In this document: piece by piece, positions 7,445 to 16,239 of the stretch
How positions within the stretch are numbered: the stretch's first letter is position 1
Layout of the letters: the number at the start of each line of letters is the position of its first letter
Assembly: GCF_021026315.1 (NCBI RefSeq)
Contig: NZ_JAJNCX010000020.1
Span: 1-39,428 of the forward strand
Direction: 5' to 3'
Origin: Rhizobium sp. C4
Lineage (GTDB): Bacteria > Pseudomonadota > Alphaproteobacteria > Rhizobiales > Rhizobiaceae
Length of the DNA: 39,428 nt
Program-made: the position numbers and the translations under genes
The notes under the pieces: model-generated
Database searches by the model: none
What the model was told of the DNA's origin: nothing
Seen by the model: only the letters and a program-made list of their open reading frames with translations

Positions 7445-7873
7445 ATGAATACCATGTCACAAAAAGAGAACGACGCCTGCCGCAGCTATGATCCCTCCAA
7501 ATGTCCGACGGTGAGCGAGATGCTCTCCCGCCTCGGCGACAAATGGAGTGTGCTGATCATCATGATGCTGCGCGAAGGTCCGAAGCGGTTCAGCGAACTC
7601 AAACGGGAGGTCGTTGGCATCTCGCAGCGCATGCTGACGCTGACGCTCAGGGCTCTGGAACGCGACGGCGTGGTGCGCCGCACGGTCTTCACCACCGTAC
7701 CGCCGAGCGTCGAATATGAACTGACAGATCTCGGCCAGTCCTTTGCAGAACCGATCGTGGCGCTTGGTACCTGGGTGTTCAGAAACCACACGCTGATCCA
7801 GAAGGCACGCGCGGAATTCGATGCACGCCAGCAGGACGGCCGCGCGGGTCAGAAGCTGGTCAGGATCGCCTGA
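7445..7873 (+). CDS. HxlR-family (MarR/DUF24) redox-type transcription regulator
   Basis: This 142-residue winged-helix protein has the HxlR core. There is a recognition-helix region around VSEMLSRLGDKWSVLII, then LREGPKRFSELKRE and ISQRMLTLTLRALERDGVV, and a beta wing ending SVEYELTDLG. Two cysteines near the start, C12 and C20, flank SYDPSK. In some HxlR proteins such as HypR and YodB an N-terminal cysteine senses electrophiles or disulfide stress. The start ATG 7445 is chosen over an upstream frame extension, because it begins the family domain and follows the operator. The gene is divergent from the nitroreductase and ends 7 bases before the convergent GGDEF-EAL gene. Confidence 0.87.
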   Translation: MNTMSQKENDACRSYDPSKCPTVSEMLSRLGDKWSVLIIMMLREGPKRFSELKREVVGISQRMLTLTLRALERDGVVRRTVFTTVPPSVEYELTDLGQSFAEPIVALGTWVFRNHTLIQKARAEFDARQQDGRAGQKLVRIA

Positions 7874-7880
7874 CAGGGCT

Positions 7881-10073
7881 TCAGGCGACCGACGCCGTCC
7901 AGCCGGCCTTTTCCAGCAGGCAGGAGATTTCGCCTGCGCTCACGGGCTTCGAGAAGAAGAATCCCTGCAATTCGTCGCAACCGCAATCCGACACGTAATC
8001 CGCCTGGGCGGGCGTCTCGATGCCTTCGGCCGTCACCGGAATGTCGAAGGAGGAGGCAAGCGCGACTGTGGCCTTCAGCAGGTCGCCGGCCTTGGGTGTC
8101 TTGCCCAACGCGTTGATCAGCGAGCGGTCGATCTTCAGGCGGTCAAATCCGAATTCGCGCAGATAGCCGACGCTCGAGAAGCCGGAGCCGAAATCGTCGA
8201 GCGCGATCCGGAAACCGTTTCGCTGCAGCTGCGCCATGGATTGCTTCGCCCGGTCGGGATTGCGGATGAAGAAGCCTTCCGTCAGTTCGAGGATGACCCG
8301 CTCCGCCGGGAACCCGGTTTCTTCGATGATGGCCGCCGTCGACGACACGAAGGAAACGTCGTGAAGCTGCAGCGGCGAAATGTTGATCGCCACGCTGATC
8401 CGCGGCCAGTTCGCCGCCTCCAGCAGCGCCTGTCGCATCACAAACTCTCCGATGCGGCCGATCAGCCCGTTATCCTCTGCAATCGGAATGAAGACGTCGG
8501 GCGCGACAAATCCATGTCCATTGCGGTTCCAGCGAACCAGCGCCTCGACACCGCAGATGATGCGCGTATGCGCGTCGAAGACCGGCTGGTAGACAACCGT
8601 CAGCGCGTCACGGTCCAGCGCCTGGCGCAGGTCGTTGGCCATGGTCATCCGCGCTTCGCGATCCTCGTCCATCGACGCCTGGTAGTAGACAGCGCGACCC
8701 GCGCGGCTTGCCTTGGCGCGATACATGGCCATGTCGGCCCGCCTCAAAAGCTCGGCGCTGCCCAGCACGCCCTGCGGCGAAACCGCAATGCCCATGCTGG
8801 CCCCGACGGAAGCAAGGCGTCCGGCGATGATCAGCGGCTCCCTGAAAAAGGCAATGACGGCCTGTTCGATGGCCGCGCAGCAGGCTTCGGTGTCGTCACA
8901 GACGAGCGCAATGGCAAATTCGTCGCCGCCAATGCGCGCGAAGGCGGCCCCCTTCGGCAACAGGTGCTTCAGCCCGGCCGTGACGCCCCGAATGAGCTGG
9001 TCGCCGACCGTATGGCCATAGGCGTCGTTGACATCCTTGAACCGGTCGAGGTCGAGATAGATCAGGACGGCATCCTTTCGGCCCATCGCCGCCTGCGCCT
9101 CGATCTCGTCGAGTGCGTCATTGAGGCCCGCGCGATTGAGTAGCCCGCTCAGAAGGTCTTCCTTGGAGAGCTGCCGCGCGGCCCGCTCGTCGGCCATCAG
9201 ACGGCGCACGATGACGATGCCGAAGGCCAGCAGTCCGAGGAGGACAAGTCCGATCACGATCAGACCCCAGCCCACCATGGGCAGCACCTGCCGATAGCTG
9301 CGCGTGCCGGGTTCGCGGAGATCCCAGACGAATGCGCCGAGAATATCGCCCTTGCTGTTGCGCACGGCCGCGAAGGGACGGTCCGCAGGAGCTTTCGGAA
9401 CCAGTCGCAAACCGTCGATGATGTAGTTGTGAGCGAGCTGGTTGATCACCGCCTCATTCAGATGCCGCGCGAAGATCACAAAGATCGCCTTTTCCTTGGC
9501 AACCGTCAGGCTTCCCTGGCTGGATCGGACAGCGGCGATACCGACGACCGCGACGCCGTCGACTGTCTCCACGAAGCCGGTCTTCTGGTAGATGCCGCGG
9601 GCCATGTCGGCTTCAAGTGCGGCCCGCAGCGTTGCAAACGACGAGCCGAAATAGTCGCCGAAGCGCGACGAGAAGGGCGAGCCCTCCTTGTAGGCCATGG
9701 CCGTTTCACCTGTGGCGGTCGCGAGGAAATAGGTGTCGAACAGCGTTCCCGCGCCGGTGAAGACGCCGTAGTTCTTTTCTATCCATTCGCGGTCATGATC
9801 GACATAGACCGCCTTCGCAGCATCATCCCAGGCGCTGTAGTCGCTGGTGGCGGAGGCCATTTGCTGTTCGAAGGAGGCCAGCGCGCCGGAGGCCGTCTGC
9901 TGGGCGCGCTGCGTGTCGAGAGTGTTGGCATGGAAAGCCATCTTGTCCATGGCAGTCAGGATCAGCACCGTCCCGCCCGCAGCGACAGCGGCGAAAACGA
10001 AAAGTACCAGCGATACCATCAAGGGAGCGCGAAGCGTCTTGCTCCCGATCCTGCTTTCGCCCGAAACTGCCAT
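7881..10073 (-). CDS. membrane GGDEF-EAL cyclic-di-GMP protein with CHASE4-like sensor
   Basis: This 730-residue protein has a TM helix at about 18-42, a periplasmic CHASE4-like domain at about 50-255, a second TM helix at about 268-290, a GGDEF domain and an EAL domain. The cyclase motif GGDEF is intact at 382-386. The usual RxxD allosteric site before it is not seen. The EAL catalytic set is present: E510 A511 L512, the INISP segment, ELTE, DDFGSG at 626-631, LKIDRS, and AEGIET at 682-687. Both activities look possible, with phosphodiesterase likely and cyclase without product inhibition. It probably tunes attachment or motility in response to an unknown periplasmic cue. It converges with the HxlR gene. 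Confidence 0.92.
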   Translation of the reverse strand: MAVSGESRIGSKTLRAPLMVSLVLFVFAAVAAGGTVLILTAMDKMAFHANTLDTQRAQQTASGALASFEQQMASATSDYSAWDDAAKAVYVDHDREWIEKNYGVFTGAGTLFDTYFLATATGETAMAYKEGSPFSSRFGDYFGSSFATLRAALEADMARGIYQKTGFVETVDGVAVVGIAAVRSSQGSLTVAKEKAIFVIFARHLNEAVINQLAHNYIIDGLRLVPKAPADRPFAAVRNSKGDILGAFVWDLREPGTRSYRQVLPMVGWGLIVIGLVLLGLLAFGIVIVRRLMADERAARQLSKEDLLSGLLNRAGLNDALDEIEAQAAMGRKDAVLIYLDLDRFKDVNDAYGHTVGDQLIRGVTAGLKHLLPKGAAFARIGGDEFAIALVCDDTEACCAAIEQAVIAFFREPLIIAGRLASVGASMGIAVSPQGVLGSAELLRRADMAMYRAKASRAGRAVYYQASMDEDREARMTMANDLRQALDRDALTVVYQPVFDAHTRIICGVEALVRWNRNGHGFVAPDVFIPIAEDNGLIGRIGEFVMRQALLEAANWPRISVAINISPLQLHDVSFVSSTAAIIEETGFPAERVILELTEGFFIRNPDRAKQSMAQLQRNGFRIALDDFGSGFSSVGYLREFGFDRLKIDRSLINALGKTPKAGDLLKATVALASSFDIPVTAEGIETPAQADYVSDCGCDELQGFFFSKPVSAGEISCLLEKAGWTASVA

Positions 10074-10234
10074 TCAGAACTCCGACTAGGTTAGCCTTGT
10101 AACCCGCCGTCTGTTCAGAAATGGTTTAAAATAGCGAATGATAAAGCACCTGTAAATTTTGGTATTATGGTAGTGTTCTACCAGCTATCCGCACCGGCCA
10201 GACAGCCTGGAGTTTAACAGAACCTCTTTTGAAA

Positions 10235-11605
10235 TCATGTGCTTGGCAGATGATTGCCCTTCGGGAAGGTGGCCGCGAGCTCCCGATACCATTTACCGCT
10301 TTTCTTAACGGTTCGGACCTGCGTGTCATAATCGACATGCACCAGACCGAAACGCATCCGGTAGCCTTCGGCCCATTCGAAATTATCCATGAGCGACCAG
10401 GCGAAATAGCCCCGCAGCGGATAGCCTTCGGCGATCATGTCGGCGGCGACGGAAATGTGATCGGCGTAATAATCGAGACGCGGCTGGTCATCGACCTCGC
10501 CATCTTCGCCGACACCCATATTGTAGCAGGCGCCGTTTTCCGTGATGTAGAATTCCGGCAGATCGTAGGTCTTGTAGAGCGTGCGCACCACGCCGATGAA
10601 GCCGGAGCTGTCGATCTCCCAGCCGATATCCGTCTTGTCCGGCTTCACGAAGGCACCGGACCGATGCGACGGATAGGGCTCCTCCGGCGCATCCTCGATG
10701 CGGGCCGGCGTGTAGTAGTTGAGGCCCCACCAGTCGATCTTCTGCGAGATCGTCTGCATGTCGCCGTCTTCGATCTTCGGCATTAGCGGCCCCAGCGCCT
10801 CGACGACGCCGGCCGGATATTCGCCCTTGAAGATCGGGCCAAAGAAGATGCCGTTATGGAAGTCCTCCGCCCGCGCGGCGGCCGCCTTGTCAGCCTCGCT
10901 GTCGCTGGCCGGCACCACCGACATGGCATTGCAGACAATGCCGACCGGAAGCTTCGGCGCTTCCGCCCTGACAGCCTCGACGCCGAGACCATGGGCGAGA
11001 TTGGTGTAATGGGCCGCGTAAAGCGTGGCCTGCATGTTGCGCTCGCCCGGCGCATGGATACCGAGCAGATGCGACAGGATCACCGAGCACCACGGCTCGT
11101 TGAAGGTCGCCACCGCATCCAGCCGGTCGCCGAGGCGACGGATGACGGTCTGCGTATAGCGCTGGAAGGCATGCGAAGTCGAGCGCGCCGTCCAGCCGCC
11201 ATCACCCATCAGCGCCAGCGGCAGGTCCCAGTGATAGAGCGTCGCGAAAGCCTTGATGCCGCGCGCCTGCAGGCCGTCGACCAGCTTGTCGTAGAAGTCG
11301 AGCCCCTTCTCGTTGATAGGCCCGACGCCATCCGGCACGATGCGCGGCCAGGCAATCGAGAAGCGATAGGCCGAAACACCCATCTCCTTGATGAGATCGA
11401 GATCCTCTTCCCAGCGGTGATAGTGGTCGCAGGCGATGTCGCCATTGTGCCGCTCATAGACCCGGCCCGGCATGTTGGAGAAGGCATCCCAGATGCAGGG
11501 CTTGCGTCCGTCTTCCTTCGTCGCGCCCTCGATCTGGTAGGAGGCGGTGGCGACGCCGAAGATGAAGTCGCCGGGGAAGCGCGATGCAAGGGCCTTGGGA
11601 TCCAT
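10235..11605 (-). CDS. bglA: glycoside hydrolase family 1 beta-glucosidase
   Basis: This 456-residue GH1 enzyme hydrolyses beta-linked glucosides or galactosides with retention. The acid/base Glu is E170 in TFNEPW, the nucleophile is E356 in YITENG. The N-terminal FIFGVATASYQIEG and C-terminal FAWSLMDNFEWAEGY blocks are intact. No signal peptide is seen, so it acts on imported sugar in the cytoplasm. ATG 11605 is followed by the DPKALASRFPGDF start typical of the family. The gene is the last of a minus-strand row after the oxidoreductase, with a hairpin between them. It would release glucose from the imported glycoside. The aglycone or disaccharide is not determined. Confidence 0.93.
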   Translation of the reverse strand: MDPKALASRFPGDFIFGVATASYQIEGATKEDGRKPCIWDAFSNMPGRVYERHNGDIACDHYHRWEEDLDLIKEMGVSAYRFSIAWPRIVPDGVGPINEKGLDFYDKLVDGLQARGIKAFATLYHWDLPLALMGDGGWTARSTSHAFQRYTQTVIRRLGDRLDAVATFNEPWCSVILSHLLGIHAPGERNMQATLYAAHYTNLAHGLGVEAVRAEAPKLPVGIVCNAMSVVPASDSEADKAAAARAEDFHNGIFFGPIFKGEYPAGVVEALGPLMPKIEDGDMQTISQKIDWWGLNYYTPARIEDAPEEPYPSHRSGAFVKPDKTDIGWEIDSSGFIGVVRTLYKTYDLPEFYITENGACYNMGVGEDGEVDDQPRLDYYADHISVAADMIAEGYPLRGYFAWSLMDNFEWAEGYRMRFGLVHVDYDTQVRTVKKSGKWYRELAATFPKGNHLPST

Positions 11606-11644
11606 GGGGATGTTCTTTCAGACGTTCGGATTTTGATACGGAAA

Positions 11645-11671
11645 CCCCGCCGCCCTGAATGGACGGCGGGG
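11645..11671 (-). terminator. GC hairpin between oxidoreductase and beta-glucosidase
   Basis: CCCCGCCG (11645-11652) pairs with CGGCGGGG (11664-11671) around an 11-base loop. On the minus strand it is followed only by TTTCCG, so it is probably an attenuator or mRNA-stabilising hairpin that lowers or separates expression of the downstream gene rather than a full terminator. Confidence 0.4.
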
Positions 11672-11679
11672 AATGGGTG

Positions 11680-12849
11680 TCAGACCTTGACCCAGGCGCC
11701 GTTGCGCTTGGACGAGTTGATGCAGGCCGTGACAAAGGTCACGCCCTTCAGCCCGTCGGCAACCGTCGGATAAAGCACGGCCGGATCGACCGCCGTGCCC
11801 GTGCGCTTTGCCTGAATGGCGCGCGCGGCTTCCGAATAGATCGTCGCGAAGCCTTCGAGATAGCCTTCCGGATGACCGCCCGGCGTGCGCGACACGCGGG
11901 CCGCGACATCCATGGCCCCTGCCCCGCCGCGCGTCAGCAGACGCTTCGGCTCGCCAAGCGGCGTGTACCAGAGATAGTTCGGGTTCTCCTGCTCCCATTC
12001 GAGCCCGCCCTTGGTACCATAGACCCGGACCTTGAGCGCATTCTCATTGCCCGAGGCCACCTGGCTGCACCAGAGCATGCCCTTCGCGCCACCTTTGAAG
12101 CGCAGCATGACATGGGCATTGTCGTCGAGCTGACGGCCTGGAACGAAGGTATGCACATCCGCCGCCAGCTCATCGAGCTCAAGCCCGGAGATGAAGCAGC
12201 CGAGCTGATAGGCATGCGTGCCAATATCGCCCGTCGAGCCACCAACGCCGGAACGCGCCGGGTCAGTGCGCCATTCCGCCTGCTTGCTCCCGGACAGCTC
12301 TACGGGTTCGGCCAGCCAATCCTGCGGATATTCCATCTGCACGAGACGGATATCGCCGAGATCGCCCCGCGCCACCATTTCGCGCGCCTGCCGCACCATC
12401 GGATAGCCCGAATAGTTATGCGTCAGGATGAAAAGCGCATCGGAGGACTCCGCCGCCTTCACGAGCTTCTTGGCATCGGCAAGGTTGGAGGTCAGCGGCT
12501 TGTCGCAGATGACATGGATGCCGCGCTTCAGGAACTCTATCGCCGCCGGATAGTGCATGTGGTTTGGCGTGACGATGGCAACCGCCTCGATCCCGTCCTT
12601 CAGCCGCGCCTCACGAATCGCCATGGACTTGAAGTCGTCATAGATGCGGGACGGGTGAAGCCCCAGTTCCGCGCCCGACTGTCTCGACCGTTCCGGCGTC
12701 GAGGACAAAGCCCCCGCCACCAGTTCGTAATGATCGTCGATGCGGGCTGCGATGCGATGCACCGCGCCGATGAATGCGCCCGAGCCGCCGCCTACCATGC
12801 CGAGCCGGATGCGCGGCGCACGGGTTTCCGTCGTGCCTTCGATGGCCAT
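11680..12849 (-). CDS. Gfo/Idh/MocA-family NAD(P)-dependent sugar dehydrogenase
   Basis: This 389-residue Gfo/Idh/MocA oxidoreductase has an N-terminal Rossmann fold with the nucleotide loop [15 protein letters not shown] at about residues 17-31. The conserved Lys is in [10 protein letters not shown], the family's EKP-like motif, and [12 protein letters not shown] lies just before it. The C-terminal domain bears [12 protein letters not shown]. Such enzymes oxidise or epimerise sugars, often at C3 or C2. ATG 12849 with GGGAGAGAAAC upstream is preferred over an upstream in-frame ATG. It follows a TIM-barrel isomerase by 23 bases, so they share an operon. Its substrate is probably the same glycoside as the neighbours; this is inference. 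Confidence 0.88.
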   Translation of the reverse strand: MAIEGTTETRAPRIRLGMVGGGSGAFIGAVHRIAARIDDHYELVAGALSSTPERSRQSGAELGLHPSRIYDDFKSMAIREARLKDGIEAVAIVTPNHMHYPAAIEFLKRGIHVICDKPLTSNLADAKKLVKAAESSDALFILTHNYSGYPMVRQAREMVARGDLGDIRLVQMEYPQDWLAEPVELSGSKQAEWRTDPARSGVGGSTGDIGTHAYQLGCFISGLELDELAADVHTFVPGRQLDDNAHVMLRFKGGAKGMLWCSQVASGNENALKVRVYGTKGGLEWEQENPNYLWYTPLGEPKRLLTRGGAGAMDVAARVSRTPGGHPEGYLEGFATIYSEAARAIQAKRTGTAVDPAVLYPTVADGLKGVTFVTACINSSKRNGAWVKV

Positions 12850-12872
12850 GTTTCTCTCCCTTAATCTCTGCT

Positions 12873-13928
12873 TCACGCGATACCGAGCATGCGCCGATTG
12901 GCCGCCTCGTCGGTTCCGCCGCCGGCGAAATCGTCAAAGGCCTTCTCGGTGACGCGGATGATGTGGTTCTTGACGAATTCCGCACCCTCGCGCGCGCCGT
13001 CTTCCGGATGCTTCAGGCAGCATTCCCATTCGACAACCGCCCAGCCGGAGAAATCGTAAGCCGTCAGCTTGGAGAAGATCGCGCCGAAATCCACCTGCCC
13101 GTCGCCCGGCGAGCGGAAGCGCCCGGCCCGGTTGACCCAGGGCTGATAGCCGCCATAGACGCCCTGACGGCCGGTCGGATTGAACTCGGCATCCTTGACG
13201 TGGAACATCTTGATCCGCTCGTGATAGATGTCGATGTGGTCGATATAGTCCAGGCATTGCAGGACATAATGCGACGGGTCGTAGAGCATGTTGGCGCGCG
13301 TATGGTTCTTCACGCGCTCAAGGAACATCTCGAATGTGACGCCATCGTGGAGGTCTTCACCCGGATGGATCTCATAGCAGACATCGACGCCGCATTCGGC
13401 GGCATGGTCGAGGATCGGCAGCCAGCGGCGCGCCAGCTCGTCAAACGCGGTTTCGGCCAGACCCGCCGGGCGCTGCGGCCACGGATAAACGTAAGGCCAG
13501 CAGAGGGCGCCGGAAAAGGACGCCATTTCGGTCAGCCCGAGATTCTTGGATGCCGTCAGCGCCTTCTTGACCTGATCGACTGCCCATTCCTGCCGGGCCT
13601 TGGGATTGCCCTTCACATTGTCGACCGCAAAGCCGTCAAAGGCTTCGTCATAGGCCGGATGAGTGGCGACAAGCTGGCCCTGGAGATGGGTCGAAAGCTC
13701 GGTGATGACCACACCGTTTTCCTTCGCGACGCCGACAATCTCGTCGCAATAGGTCCGCGAGGTCGCCGCCTTTTCGAGATCGAACAGGCGTCCGTCCCAG
13801 GTCGGAACCTGCACGCCCTTGTAGCCGCAATCGGCCGCCCATTTGGTGATGGATTTCCAGGAATTGAACGGCGCTGCATCGCCAGCAAACTGCGCCAGGA
13901 AAAGCCCCGGCCCCTTGATCGTCTTCAT
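12873..13928 (-). CDS. sugar-phosphate isomerase/epimerase-like TIM-barrel protein
   Basis: This protein of about 351 residues belongs to the AP-endonuclease-2/xylose-isomerase-like TIM barrel superfamily that includes inosose dehydratases and ketose epimerases. Metal-ligand-like residues appear in CYEIHPGE, MLYDPSHY, MFHVKDAEF and AVVEWECCL. ATG 13928 has the best spacing from GGGAGG; an adjacent ATG at 13931 is also possible. An upstream palindrome is a candidate operator. Partner genes are a Gfo/Idh/MocA dehydrogenase and a GH1 enzyme, a set that in other bacteria handles 3-keto-sugars or C-glycosides. The exact reaction is unknown. Confidence 0.86.
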   Translation of the reverse strand: MKTIKGPGLFLAQFAGDAAPFNSWKSITKWAADCGYKGVQVPTWDGRLFDLEKAATSRTYCDEIVGVAKENGVVITELSTHLQGQLVATHPAYDEAFDGFAVDNVKGNPKARQEWAVDQVKKALTASKNLGLTEMASFSGALCWPYVYPWPQRPAGLAETAFDELARRWLPILDHAAECGVDVCYEIHPGEDLHDGVTFEMFLERVKNHTRANMLYDPSHYVLQCLDYIDHIDIYHERIKMFHVKDAEFNPTGRQGVYGGYQPWVNRAGRFRSPGDGQVDFGAIFSKLTAYDFSGWAVVEWECCLKHPEDGAREGAEFVKNHIIRVTEKAFDDFAGGGTDEAANRRMLGIA

Positions 13929-13947
13929 CATGTCCTCCCGACAGGAA

Positions 13948-13961
13948 CTGCAACGTTACAG
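13948..13961. promoter_or_regulatory. candidate LacI-type operator before the isomerase operon
   Basis: CTGCAACGTTACAG is a 14-bp near palindrome centred on CG with one mismatched pair (ideal CTGTAACGTTACAG). It lies 20-33 bases upstream of ATG 13928. LacI-family operators are commonly CG-centred palindromes of this size. It differs from the CC/GG-centred pair near 17830, so a different regulator may bind. Confidence 0.4.
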
Positions 13962-14010
13962 TAAGCACATCGCGGCGGATTTCAACCGTCCAACCGCAAC
14001 GCACCTGTTG

Positions 14011-14041
14011 AAAAAAGTCTGCCCGGCAAAACCGGGCAGAC
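14011..14041 (-). terminator. strong terminator after the substrate-binding protein gene
   Basis: A perfect 10-bp stem GTCTGCCCGG / CCGGGCAGAC (14017-14026, 14032-14041) with a 5-base loop is followed on the minus strand by six T (A14011-14016). It lies 44 bases after the stop of the sugar-binding gene, ending the ABC operon before the isomerase operon. Confidence 0.9.
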
Positions 14042-14084
14042 AGCAATATGGAACGGGTATCCCCGGCCTTGAAAAGACGGGCCC

Positions 14085-15044
14085 TTAGTAAGGCGAATCC
14101 GGGAAGTAGAAGTTCTTCGCATTCTCCTTGGTGACGAGCGTCGCATCCAGCGTATAGGTGCCCTTGACCGGAACCTGGCTGTACAGCGCGGACGCCGTCA
14201 GCTGCAGCGCCGTGCCGACCATTGCTGGCGGATAGAGCACGTCGACCGGGATCATCTTGTCGCCGTCCATGACCTTCTTGATCATGTCCTTGGAGCCGGC
14301 GCCGCCGATGACATATTTGATATCGGTGCGCTTGGCCTGTTCGATGGCCTGCAGCACGCCCACCGTCATGTCGTCATCCTGGCACCACACGACGTCGATC
14401 TTCTTGTACTTGGTCAGGAAGTCCTGCATCACCTTGAAGGCGTCGTCGCGGCTCCAGTTGCCGAACTGGCGGTCGAGAACCTTGACCTTGGAACCGGCAA
14501 TGCCCTTGTCGAAACCGTCCTGGCGCTGCTGGTCGATCGGGATCGGCAACCCGCGGATGACCACGACTTCCGCGTCCGGCGTATTGTCCTTGATATACTT
14601 GCCGGCGACTTCGCCAAGCGCCGGATTGTTGCCGGCGACATAGAGGTCGCGCACCGTATCGTCATTCGTGCTCGGTGCACGATCGACGATGGTCACAAAC
14701 GTGCCCTTGTCCTTCACCTGCTTGATGGCGTTGACCAGCGGATCCGGATCGGTCGGCAGGATGACGAGCGCATCGAGCCCCTGCACGGCCAGATCCTGGA
14801 TGGCGTTGGCCTGGCTTGCCGCATCCGGCGAGGTCTTCACGATGACCTTGGCGCCCGGATATTCCTTCTCCACCATCTTCGCCACGCGCTCGGCGTGATA
14901 GACGACGCCCGCCGTCCAGCCGTGGTCGGCGGCCGGAATGGAAACGCCGATGGTCTTCTTGACGTCTGCCGCATAGGCGGCCCAAGATGCAGTAGTGGCC
15001 ATGGCAACGGCGAGAAACGCCGTGCCGATCATTTTCTTCAACAT
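14085..15044 (-). CDS. periplasmic sugar-binding protein of CUT2 ABC importer
   Basis: This 319-residue RbsB/XylF-like binding protein captures a sugar in the periplasm and delivers it to the adjacent permease. A signal peptide covers about residues 1-25, with cleavage after AYA. The mature part starts DVKKTIGVSIPAADHGWTAG, split for reading, as in ribose-type binding proteins. Later segments are QDLAVQGLDALVILPTDP, VTIVDRAPS and VWCQDDDMTVGVL. It is the last gene of the ATPase-permease-binding protein operon and is followed by a strong terminator. The sugar is unknown; pentoses or glycosides are plausible given the neighbours. Confidence 0.92.
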   Translation of the reverse strand: MLKKMIGTAFLAVAMATTASWAAYAADVKKTIGVSIPAADHGWTAGVVYHAERVAKMVEKEYPGAKVIVKTSPDAASQANAIQDLAVQGLDALVILPTDPDPLVNAIKQVKDKGTFVTIVDRAPSTNDDTVRDLYVAGNNPALGEVAGKYIKDNTPDAEVVVIRGLPIPIDQQRQDGFDKGIAGSKVKVLDRQFGNWSRDDAFKVMQDFLTKYKKIDVVWCQDDDMTVGVLQAIEQAKRTDIKYVIGGAGSKDMIKKVMDGDKMIPVDVLYPPAMVGTALQLTASALYSQVPVKGTYTLDATLVTKENAKNFYFPDSPY

Positions 15045-15112
15045 ATCTCACTCCCTGTCGAAGGGGTCTTTCCTCCCAAGGTCCGGACGCCCCTGATAAC
15101 CGGACCCGTCTT

Positions 15113-16120
15113 TCACGATTTGCGCGTCAGCGACCGCTGGACGAGCATCGCAATGATGATGATCGAGCCCTGGATGGTACCGATCAGATATTCGCTGATG
15201 AAGTTGGACAGCAGCATGATGTTGCCGACCAGTTCGAGGATGAAGGCCCCGCAGATCGTGCCCCAGACGCGCCCCGCCCCGCCCTTGAGGGCAGTGCCCC
15301 CAACGACGACGGCCGTGATCGCCTGCAGTTCCCAGAGAATACCGGTCGTGGCGGACGTCGAGCCGAGACGCGGCACGTAAAGCAGCACGGCAATGGCGAC
15401 ACATAGCCCCTGGATGATGAAGGCGATGGTACGCACGCGATCGACCGCAATGCCCGAATAGCGCGCCACATCGCGATTGGACCCGACCGCCACGACATGC
15501 CGACCATAGCGCGTGCGATAGAGCACGAAGGCGGCAATCAGCGTGACGACGAGAATGCAGACGATCGGGATCGGCAGGCCGAGGAAGGAGCCGAAATAGA
15601 CCGGGCGGTAGATGTTCTGGATCTCCGGCGAGCGCAGCGTGATCGCCCCGCCCTGCGAGAGCCATGTCGTCAGGCCGCGATAGATGCCCATCGTGCCGAG
15701 CGTGGCAATGAACGGCTCGATCCGGCCGAGCGTGGTGACAAGCCCGTTGAGCAACCCGCAGGCAGCACCTGCAAAGATGGCGAAGGCGACAGCCGCGGCA
15801 AGCATGAGATGCGGATCGGCAATGGCGCCCGAATTCATGAACAGGATCATCAGGCTCGCGACAAAGGCGAGCATGGAGCCGACCGAGAGATCGAGATCGC
15901 CCGACGAGATGACGAAGGTCGCCCCGACCGCAATGATCGCGACAAAGGCGCTGCGGGTTGCCACATTCGCCAGATTGTCGATGCCGATGAAATTCGGATT
16001 GGTCAGCGCGCCGAGCACCAGCAGCAGCGCCAGCGCCACGAAGGGCGCGACCGCCCGAAGGTCGATCTCCTTCAGAAGCGACCTCGGCTTTTCCGCTGCC
16101 TGTCCCTCATCCACACTCAT
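15113..16120 (-). CDS. sugar ABC permease (CUT2/RbsC family)
   Basis: This permease of about 335 residues has around ten hydrophobic helices and the family hallmark ISSGDLDLSVGSMLAF near residue 75, plus LNGLVTTLGRIEPFIATLG and VGGTALKGGAGRVWG. It forms the inner-membrane channel. ATG 16120 (MSVDEGQ) is 11 bases from the GGAGG; an in-frame TTG two codons earlier (16126) is 5 bases away and could be the true start. It is translated from the operon headed by the ATPase at 17763 and lies 68 bases before the binding-protein gene. Confidence 0.92.
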   Translation of the reverse strand: MSVDEGQAAEKPRSLLKEIDLRAVAPFVALALLLVLGALTNPNFIGIDNLANVATRSAFVAIIAVGATFVISSGDLDLSVGSMLAFVASLMILFMNSGAIADPHLMLAAAVAFAIFAGAACGLLNGLVTTLGRIEPFIATLGTMGIYRGLTTWLSQGGAITLRSPEIQNIYRPVYFGSFLGLPIPIVCILVVTLIAAFVLYRTRYGRHVVAVGSNRDVARYSGIAVDRVRTIAFIIQGLCVAIAVLLYVPRLGSTSATTGILWELQAITAVVVGGTALKGGAGRVWGTICGAFILELVGNIMLLSNFISEYLIGTIQGSIIIIAMLVQRSLTRKS

Positions 16121-16239
16121 GTCCAAGACATCCTCCCACAATGCGTTGGGGCTCTCGCGGCCCCTCGTATGTTGTTTTGTTTTCGTTTGTCTTTTCGGGA
16201 AAACCGGTTTCCACTTTTCCCTGACAAACTCTGCTACGC

